A stretch of 8,409 nucleotides of DNA from Chloroflexota bacterium (GTDB lineage Bacteria; Chloroflexota; Anaerolineae; UBA7937). This document shows, piece by piece, positions 5,150 to 8,409 of the stretch. A program made the translations under genes and the position numbers. Positions within the stretch are counted from its first letter, which is position 1; each line of letters opens with the position of its first letter. The notes below the pieces were generated by a model. It saw nothing but the letters and a program-made list of their open reading frames with translations. It searched no databases and was not told the origin of the DNA. The stretch lies in contig DMLA01000165.1 of NCBI GenBank assembly GCA_003453555.1, positions 964 through 9,372 on the forward strand, written 5' to 3'.

Positions 5150-6493
5150 ATGGCCTCGAGAATTAAGCAGGTAGTCAAGCGAACGGGTGCTATTGTCCCC
5201 TTCAACCGCGAGCGCATCACCAACGCTATCTATCGGGCGGCGGTGGCGGTGGGCGGCCGCGACCGGTCGATCGCAGAAGGTCTGACTGACCAGGTTATCG
5301 CTGTTCTCGAAGAGAACACGCCACCAGGACATATCCCCACCGTGGAGGAGATCCAAGATATCGTCGAGAAGGTATTGATCGAGAACGGCCACGCGAAGGT
5401 CGCTAAGGCCTACATTTTGTATCGCTACGAACAGAGCCGCCGGCGGCGAAAGAAGATCGCAAAGTCGGACCGTGACTCCGGCAACATCCCCTACCGCAAG
5501 ATCTGGGAGGTCCTTTCTTGGGCGGTCGATCACGGTGTCAACACGGTTGAAGGCCTAAACGCGCGAATCGCCCTGGGAGAGTTCCCGGAAATCGTGCGGG
5601 AATCCGACAGCGCTTATGAGGAGGACCTGGCGACGGCGGCAGAGATGATTAAGGAACGTGGGAACGATCTAAAGATGGTTATCATCGCCGGGCCTTCCTG
5701 CTCCGGCAAGACTACCACAACGGCGAAGCTCAGTGACCAGTTACGGAAGATGGGCCTCAGCCTCATCGCGCTCAACGTCGACAACTACTTCTTCGATCTG
5801 GAATTCCATCCGAAGGATGAGTTTGGTGACTACGACTTCGAGACGCCGCAGGCCCTCGACCTGGAACTTATCAATGACCACCTGGTGCGTTTGATCGCTG
5901 GGGAAGAGGTTCGAGTTCCCCGTTACGACTTCAAAACGGGCAAGCGATGCGATAACGCAACTCCGATGCGGATCGGGCCGAAGGAAATCATCCTCATCGA
6001 CAGCCTGCATGGTCTTTTCCCCGACATGACCCAGGGCGTGGCCGACGAACGCAGGTTCAAACTGTACATCGAGACGTTGCTTCAGATGAAAGGGCCTGAT
6101 GGGAAGTTCGTTCGCTGGACCGACCTGCGACTGATGCGCCGCATGGAAAGGGACGCCACCTACCGGGCTTACGATCGCCGGCAGACGCTGGAACATTGGC
6201 ACTATGTCCGCAGCAGCGAACTTCGCCACATCATCCCCCAAATCAACACCGCTGACTACATCGTCAACGGTGCCCTGCCCTATGAGTTGCCCATAATGAG
6301 GGCCAGGCTGATCGCTTACTTCGAGAAGTGGGTGGAAGAGTATAAGGACGACCCGCTGCGAGTGGACGTCTTCCTTCGGGCTGAGCGTGTGTATAACCTC
6401 TTGAGTTCCGTTGCCCCGGTCGAGGATGACTCGGCTATCCCGCCCACCTCGCTCTTGCGGGAGTTCATCGGCGGCAGTTGCTACGAATATTAG
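5150..6493 (+). CDS. ATP-cone domain fused to uridine kinase-like P-loop kinase
   Basis: A 447-aa protein. Residues 4-97 form an ATP-cone domain (VVKRTGAIVPFNRERITNAI, then PTVEEIQDIVEKVL and AKAYILYRYE), the nucleotide-sensing module of NrdR and of class I and III ribonucleotide reductases. Residues 176-400 resemble the uridine kinase/phosphoribulokinase family. They show a P-loop GPSCSGKTTT at 181-190, a candidate catalytic Asp211 in NVDNYFFD, substrate-binding YDFETPQALDLEL (228-240) and VPRYDFKTGKR (256-266), a Walker-B-like IILIDSLHGL (280-289), and a lid-like DLRLMRRMERDATYR (325-339). The expected activity is ATP-dependent phosphorylation of a nucleoside or related hydroxyl in the cytoplasm; the true substrate is open. 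The ATP cone suggests allosteric control by ATP or dATP. Plain uridine kinases are near 210 aa. The ATG at 5150 has GAGGAG five bases upstream and its own promoter. Confidence 0.88.
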   Translation: MASRIKQVVKRTGAIVPFNRERITNAIYRAAVAVGGRDRSIAEGLTDQVIAVLEENTPPGHIPTVEEIQDIVEKVLIENGHAKVAKAYILYRYEQSRRRRKKIAKSDRDSGNIPYRKIWEVLSWAVDHGVNTVEGLNARIALGEFPEIVRESDSAYEEDLATAAEMIKERGNDLKMVIIAGPSCSGKTTTTAKLSDQLRKMGLSLIALNVDNYFFDLEFHPKDEFGDYDFETPQALDLELINDHLVRLIAGEEVRVPRYDFKTGKRCDNATPMRIGPKEIILIDSLHGLFPDMTQGVADERRFKLYIETLLQMKGPDGKFVRWTDLRLMRRMERDATYRAYDRRQTLEHWHYVRSSELRHIIPQINTADYIVNGALPYELPIMRARLIAYFEKWVEEYKDDPLRVDVFLRAERVYNLLSSVAPVEDDSAIPPTSLLREFIGGSCYEY

Positions 6494-6560
6494 TCGCCGG
6501 CTTCGAGAACCTCTCTGGTGAACATTAGCATTCTATTAACAGGTAGTTCAGTTTGAAATA

Positions 6561-6569
6561 TGGTATAAG
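6561..6569 (+). promoter_or_regulatory. Extended -10 promoter for the 160-aa protein gene
   Basis: TGGTATAAG is an extended -10 with TATAAG as core, and no -35 is placed properly. It shares TGGTATA with the minus-strand promoter at 4855-4863. The start point would be near 6576, about 20 nt before the ATG at 6596. Confidence 0.45.
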
Positions 6570-6595
6570 AAGTCGGCTGACGAGGTAGCGTTCAG

Positions 6596-7078
6596 ATGGG
6601 TGGGCTAAAGATATTCGAAATAAAGAACGGCCGTCTCCCCGAGGGCGTTACGGGCAAGGACATCACTGGGCCGATTGTGTTGATGAAAGATGGAGAACTT
6701 CCGCCAGGCGTCACCGAAGCTGATCTTGAGATCATCGGAGCTACAGTATTATCGCTTGAGGGGGATGAGAGCCCACCCATCTTCATAGGCGAGTCCGATA
6801 GGCTAAGGCTTATTGAGCCGGGCCTTTTCTCTTCAGAGATAACGGATGCGTTTCTGCTGGAGAAGGGAATTGTGGTGGTGGATGACAGCGTGCTGGAGAG
6901 AAGTACAGAGCACGTTGAGAGGGAAATCCGGGAGGCTGCGAAAGAGTTGACCGGGAAGGACATCAAGGAACAGTTATCTTGGGTCACCAGAAGGATAGGG
7001 CAGTTGGAACAGATATTGTTGCACTTTAGAAGGATGCGAGACGAGTTAGAGAGACTCTTAGAAGAACGGCAAGAATAG
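6596..7078 (+). CDS. Unrecognised 160-aa protein with tandem motif and coiled coil
   Basis: A soluble protein with no export signal or membrane segment. Its N-terminal third carries a motif twice, 21 residues apart: KNGRLPEGVTGKDI at 10-23 and KDGELPPGVTEADL at 31-44, a K[ND]GxLPxGVTxxD[IL] pattern. The middle (50-97) is beta-prone with hydrophobic runs such as KGIVVVDD. The last 60 residues (about 100-160) are strongly charged with regularly spaced Leu and Ile (QLEQILLHFRRMRDELERLL), typical of a coiled coil, so it probably oligomerises. I recognise no family. ATG 6596 has GAGGTAG at 6582-6588, seven bases upstream. It lies 102 nt after the kinase but has its own promoter, so a functional link is unproven. 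The DNA here looks AT-richer than the xer operon. Confidence 0.75.
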   Translation: MGGLKIFEIKNGRLPEGVTGKDITGPIVLMKDGELPPGVTEADLEIIGATVLSLEGDESPPIFIGESDRLRLIEPGLFSSEITDAFLLEKGIVVVDDSVLERSTEHVEREIREAAKELTGKDIKEQLSWVTRRIGQLEQILLHFRRMRDELERLLEERQE

Positions 7079-7104
7079 ACCCTATTTCTCTGCTGTGTGA
7101 GGAG

Positions 7105-7215
7105 AACTGGGGTGGCACGCATTGGTGGGGCCTCAAATACGCAGATTACTCGCGCAATTGGTACTTTTGGACAAGCATGTCTCAAGATATGTGGGACCCG
7201 CCTTACGTCTACTAA
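7105..7215 (+). pseudogene. Aromatic-rich open frame without a start, possible gene remnant
   Basis: This frame reads ENWGGTHWWGLKYADYS and on to WDPPYVY before TAA at 7213-7215. About 37 codons hold 6 Trp and 5 Tyr, a composition typical of a secreted or surface protein's C-terminus. Upstream the frame runs open only to a TAG at 7027 and offers no ATG, GTG or TTG, so no start is available. It may be the surviving end of a gene whose front was lost. I cannot name a family; resemblance to lactococcin-972-like peptides was considered and is too weak. Confidence 0.25.
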
Positions 7216-7228
7216 AGGTCTCGAATAG
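7112..7228 (+). CDS. Possible 38-aa peptide overlapping the aromatic-rich frame
   Basis: A GTG at 7112 has GAGGAG (7099-7104) seven bases upstream, ideal spacing, and opens a 38-codon frame beginning MARIGGASNTQITRAIGTFG and ending at TAG 7226-7228. It contains two Cys and is weakly basic. No family is recognised. It competes with the aromatic-rich frame in the same DNA; at most one is likely to be meaningful. Confidence 0.2.
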   Translation: MARIGGASNTQITRAIGTFGQACLKICGTRLTSTKGLE

Positions 7229-7295
7229 CGAGTTTTGGGTATTCCGGTAGTGAATTGTGGTTTTCTTGAAATAAACAAGTTGCTGACGGGGGACA

Positions 7296-7877
7296 ATGAA
7301 AGCAAAGTGGTTAGTAACAATTATGGCTGCTGTCCTTCTGGGCGGGCTAGCCCTGTTGTCTGCTGGCCCAGCCTCTCTAATCCCTGTAGACCAAAGATCA
7401 ACTACACAATTCAGCCCAACAGAAGGAACATGGTACTTTACGCCGTTGGAGTCTCCCATTGTCGGTGAGCAAGTCGGGCTTGCAGAGGCCCAGGTTAGAG
7501 TGCCTTTTCAGGCTCCGTTGCCCAGTTACGTTCCAAATTCGGCGGCTTTGACCGAGGTTTGGGCTTCACCTAAAGATGTCAAGCCCTCCATGCGCTCTTT
7601 GGCCTTTGTTTACTCCAATGGGCTCACGATCATTATTCACCAAGAGGATGAGGCTACTAATTGGGAGGCTCTTGCAACTCCGCCCTTTACACTAATCAAT
7701 ATTAATGGCCATGCCGGAGTGGGCAAGGACCCTGGCAAGGAAGAGGTAATGGGCGAATGGTACGACTACCCAGGGAGCGTAAGTTGGCAGGTTGGGCGCC
7801 TTCAGATATCGGTCTACAGCCAGCATCATTCTATGGAGGAGTTAATTCGGGTGGCGGAGTCGATGGAGATCAGGTAG
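7296..7877 (+). CDS. Secreted or anchored DUF4367-like protein, paralogue of 4214-4807
   Basis: A 193-aa protein with an export signal or anchor at residues 1-27 (KWLVTIMAAVLLGGLALLSA) and an outer domain from about residue 50. It aligns along its length with the minus-strand protein: RVPFQAPLPSYVPNSAALTEVWA, LAFVYSNGLTIII, NGHAGVGKDPG, YPGSVSWQVGRLQISVYS and the identical ending VAESMEIR. Identity is high at the C-terminus and low in the first 50 residues, where the membrane segments are unrelated in sequence. The role is unknown; DUF4367-like domains sit outside the membrane and are often tied to anti-sigma or envelope sensing, which is inference. ATG 7296 is preceded by GGGGGA with short spacing, a mediocre ribosome site. 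No clear promoter was found in 7216-7295. Confidence 0.8.
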   Translation: MKAKWLVTIMAAVLLGGLALLSAGPASLIPVDQRSTTQFSPTEGTWYFTPLESPIVGEQVGLAEAQVRVPFQAPLPSYVPNSAALTEVWASPKDVKPSMRSLAFVYSNGLTIIIHQEDEATNWEALATPPFTLININGHAGVGKDPGKEEVMGEWYDYPGSVSWQVGRLQISVYSQHHSMEELIRVAESMEIR

Positions 7878-7898
7878 GAAGTGATAACCTCTACTGAG

Positions 7899-7926
7899 AA
7901 GGCCCTCCCATTTGGAGGGCCTTTTT
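7899..7926 (+). terminator. Intrinsic terminator of the second DUF4367-like gene
   Basis: AAGGCCCTCC (7899-7908) pairs perfectly with GGAGGGCCTT around the loop CATTT, followed by a T-run ending at 7926. It starts 21 nt after the stop codon. The terminator of the inverted paralogue at 4165-4193 is a variant of the same sequence. Confidence 0.9.
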
Positions 7927-7964
7927 CGTTACGCTTAACTTGTGATCGGCTGAAAGAGATGATT

Positions 7965-7994
7965 CTGACAGTAGATGGATAGTTGCCGTATCAA
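7965..7994 (+). promoter_or_regulatory. Possible promoter for the CoA-binding remnant and sfsA
   Basis: CTGACA (7965-7970) and TATCAA (7989-7994) are 18 bases apart, matching 5 of 6 and 4 of 6 consensus bases. Transcription would start near 8001, giving a 75-nt leader before the ATG at 8076. It follows the terminator at 7899, so a new unit should begin here. Confidence 0.35.
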
Positions 7995-8000
7995 TCGTAT

Positions 8001-8046
8001 GCCTTGCGAAGAGCAGGTAAGAGGGGTATCCTTCCCAAAGCAAGGC
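8001..8046 (+). other. Inverted repeat in the leader of the CoA-binding/sfsA unit
   Basis: GCCTTGC (8001-8007) and GCAAGGC (8040-8046) are perfect 7-bp arms around 32 nt that include GGGG and CCTTCCC, able to pair partly inside. It begins where the putative transcript would begin, so it could form a 5' RNA structure. No known riboswitch was recognised. Confidence 0.3.
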
Positions 8047-8075
8047 CTGACTATCTACGGATGTGTGATGAGAAT

Positions 8076-8297
8076 ATGGAGAATCCCACCGATGAGGAGA
8101 TAAGGGAGATACTGAAGAGGGCCAAGAATATCGCCGTGGTGGGGCTGTCGGAAAAGCCAGGGTTTATCCTGGCTGGGGTAGGCCAGGGCGGGATAGCCAT
8201 CGGGTGGCGGCCCATCTCAAGAGGCGGGGCTCACTGTGTGATGGATAGGTGCATAATGCAGGAGCATAAGAGGCTCTTGGCCGAGGTTGGTCGATGA
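8076..8297 (+). pseudogene. Degraded CoA-binding domain protein (YccU type)
   Basis: The first 29 residues (MENPTDEEIREILKRAKNIA, then VVGLSEKPG) are a normal start of a CoA-binding Rossmann protein, normally near 140 aa. CCAGGG at 8157-8162 recurs at 8183-8188, and the intervening 26 bp shift the frame. Skipping 8163-8188 restores GRDSHRVAAHLKRRG, the expected continuation. About 75 residues are then missing. The text resumes in a third frame with EAGLTV, and after one lost base returns to the first frame as VMDRCIMQEHKRLLAEVGR, the expected C-terminus. The deletion junction falls in GAGGCGGGGCT, a string that plausibly occurred at both ends. The original frame stays open throughout, giving a 73-residue nonsense hybrid. 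The family binds CoA, and its exact role is unsettled. The stop overlaps the sfsA start as ATGA. Sequencing or assembly error is possible for the single base but unlikely for all three lesions. Confidence 0.8.
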
Positions 8298-8409
8298 AGA
8301 TAACAAAGCCCTTGGTGGAAGGGGTTTTCCTCTCCCGCGATAACCGGTTTCGGGCCAGCGTCCGAGTCGGGGGTCGGGTTGTGGCCGCTCATGTGCCCAA
8401 TTCCGGGAG
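8294..8409 (+). CDS. sfsA: SfsA family protein, N-terminal fragment
   Basis: The frame starts at ATG 8294, overlapping the TGA of the preceding remnant as ATGA, and runs off the right edge after 38 codons. The visible part, KPLVEGVFLSRDNRFRASVR and then VVAAHVPNSGR, matches the SfsA N-terminus: a PLxxGxFxxRxxRFxAxV block followed by AHxPNxGR. The N-terminal OB-like domain of SfsA binds DNA and the C-terminal domain is nuclease-like. E. coli SfsA was named for stimulating maltose metabolism, and its biochemical role is not settled. There is no strong ribosome site, so translation is probably coupled to the upstream frame. That may explain why the broken gene before it still has an open frame. 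Confidence 0.88.
   Translation, partial: MKITKPLVEGVFLSRDNRFRASVRVGGRVVAAHVPNSG

Noticed and set aside
7105..7215. A lactococcin-972-like bacteriocin in the aromatic-rich frame.
   Set aside because: A short WGGT-like likeness is the only support; the start codon, signal peptide and the rest of the family pattern are missing.
6592..7320. A long minus-strand frame opposite the 160-aa protein, rich in Ser and Leu.
   Set aside because: It is the antisense of a gene with a good ribosome site and promoter, has no ribosome site of its own, and its Ser-rich composition is a typical antisense shadow.
7983..8075. An earlier start for the CoA-binding frame.
   Set aside because: The added residues do not resemble the family N-terminus, overlap the inverted repeat, and the family normally begins near the Met at 8076.

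Overview
The window is an ordinary-looking piece of bacterial chromosome with several odd accessory parts. GC-rich, AGG/CGG-rich coding sequence, SD-led starts and ATG/GTG starts fit a bacterium. The two-TM membrane protein at 2315-3331 and the ATP-cone/uridine-kinase protein at 5150-6493 resemble proteins I associate with Chloroflexota (Anaerolineae-like); that assignment is inference from recalled family resemblance, not a search. No rRNA, tRNA, CRISPR array or transposase is visible.

Left part (1-3331): a compact plus-strand operon. It opens with the C-terminus of a zinc-ribbon protein (to 152). A possible 37-residue arginine-rich microprotein overlaps that stop by 4 nt (149-262). A XerC/D-type tyrosine recombinase with a complete catalytic set follows (268-1179), then an M24 Xaa-Pro aminopeptidase overlapping it by 8 nt (1172-2281), then a two-TM membrane protein (2315-3331). 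Spacing suggests one transcript.

Middle (3332-5149): a 340-nt non-coding stretch holds a promoter-like pair, a strong hairpin and a 20-bp dyad. It precedes a small secreted RlpA-like double-psi beta-barrel protein (3672-4058). On the minus strand lies a membrane-anchored extracytoplasmic protein with a DUF4367-like domain (4214-4807), with its own extended -10 promoter and terminator. A 29-bp near-identical direct repeat brackets this unit. A good sigma70-type promoter (TTGACT-17-TACAAT) then drives the next gene.

Right part (5150-8409): a 447-aa fusion of an ATP-cone domain to a uridine-kinase-like P-loop kinase; an unrecognised 160-aa protein with a 21-residue internal repeat and a coiled-coil tail; a stretch with two competing short frames; and a second DUF4367-like protein (7296-7877). 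The second copy is clearly paralogous to the minus-strand one, and the similarity runs through the terminator. The window closes with a decayed CoA-binding (YccU-type) gene that has an insertion, an internal deletion and a 1-nt loss (8076-8297), overlapping the start of sfsA (8294 to the edge).

The main items for a second look are the duplicated, inverted gene-plus-terminator unit with its flanking repeat, the nucleotide-sensor/kinase fusion, the Arg-rich microprotein candidate, the eroded CoA-binding gene, and the possible small RNA at about 3421-3499. I did not find a convincing new multi-gene system.
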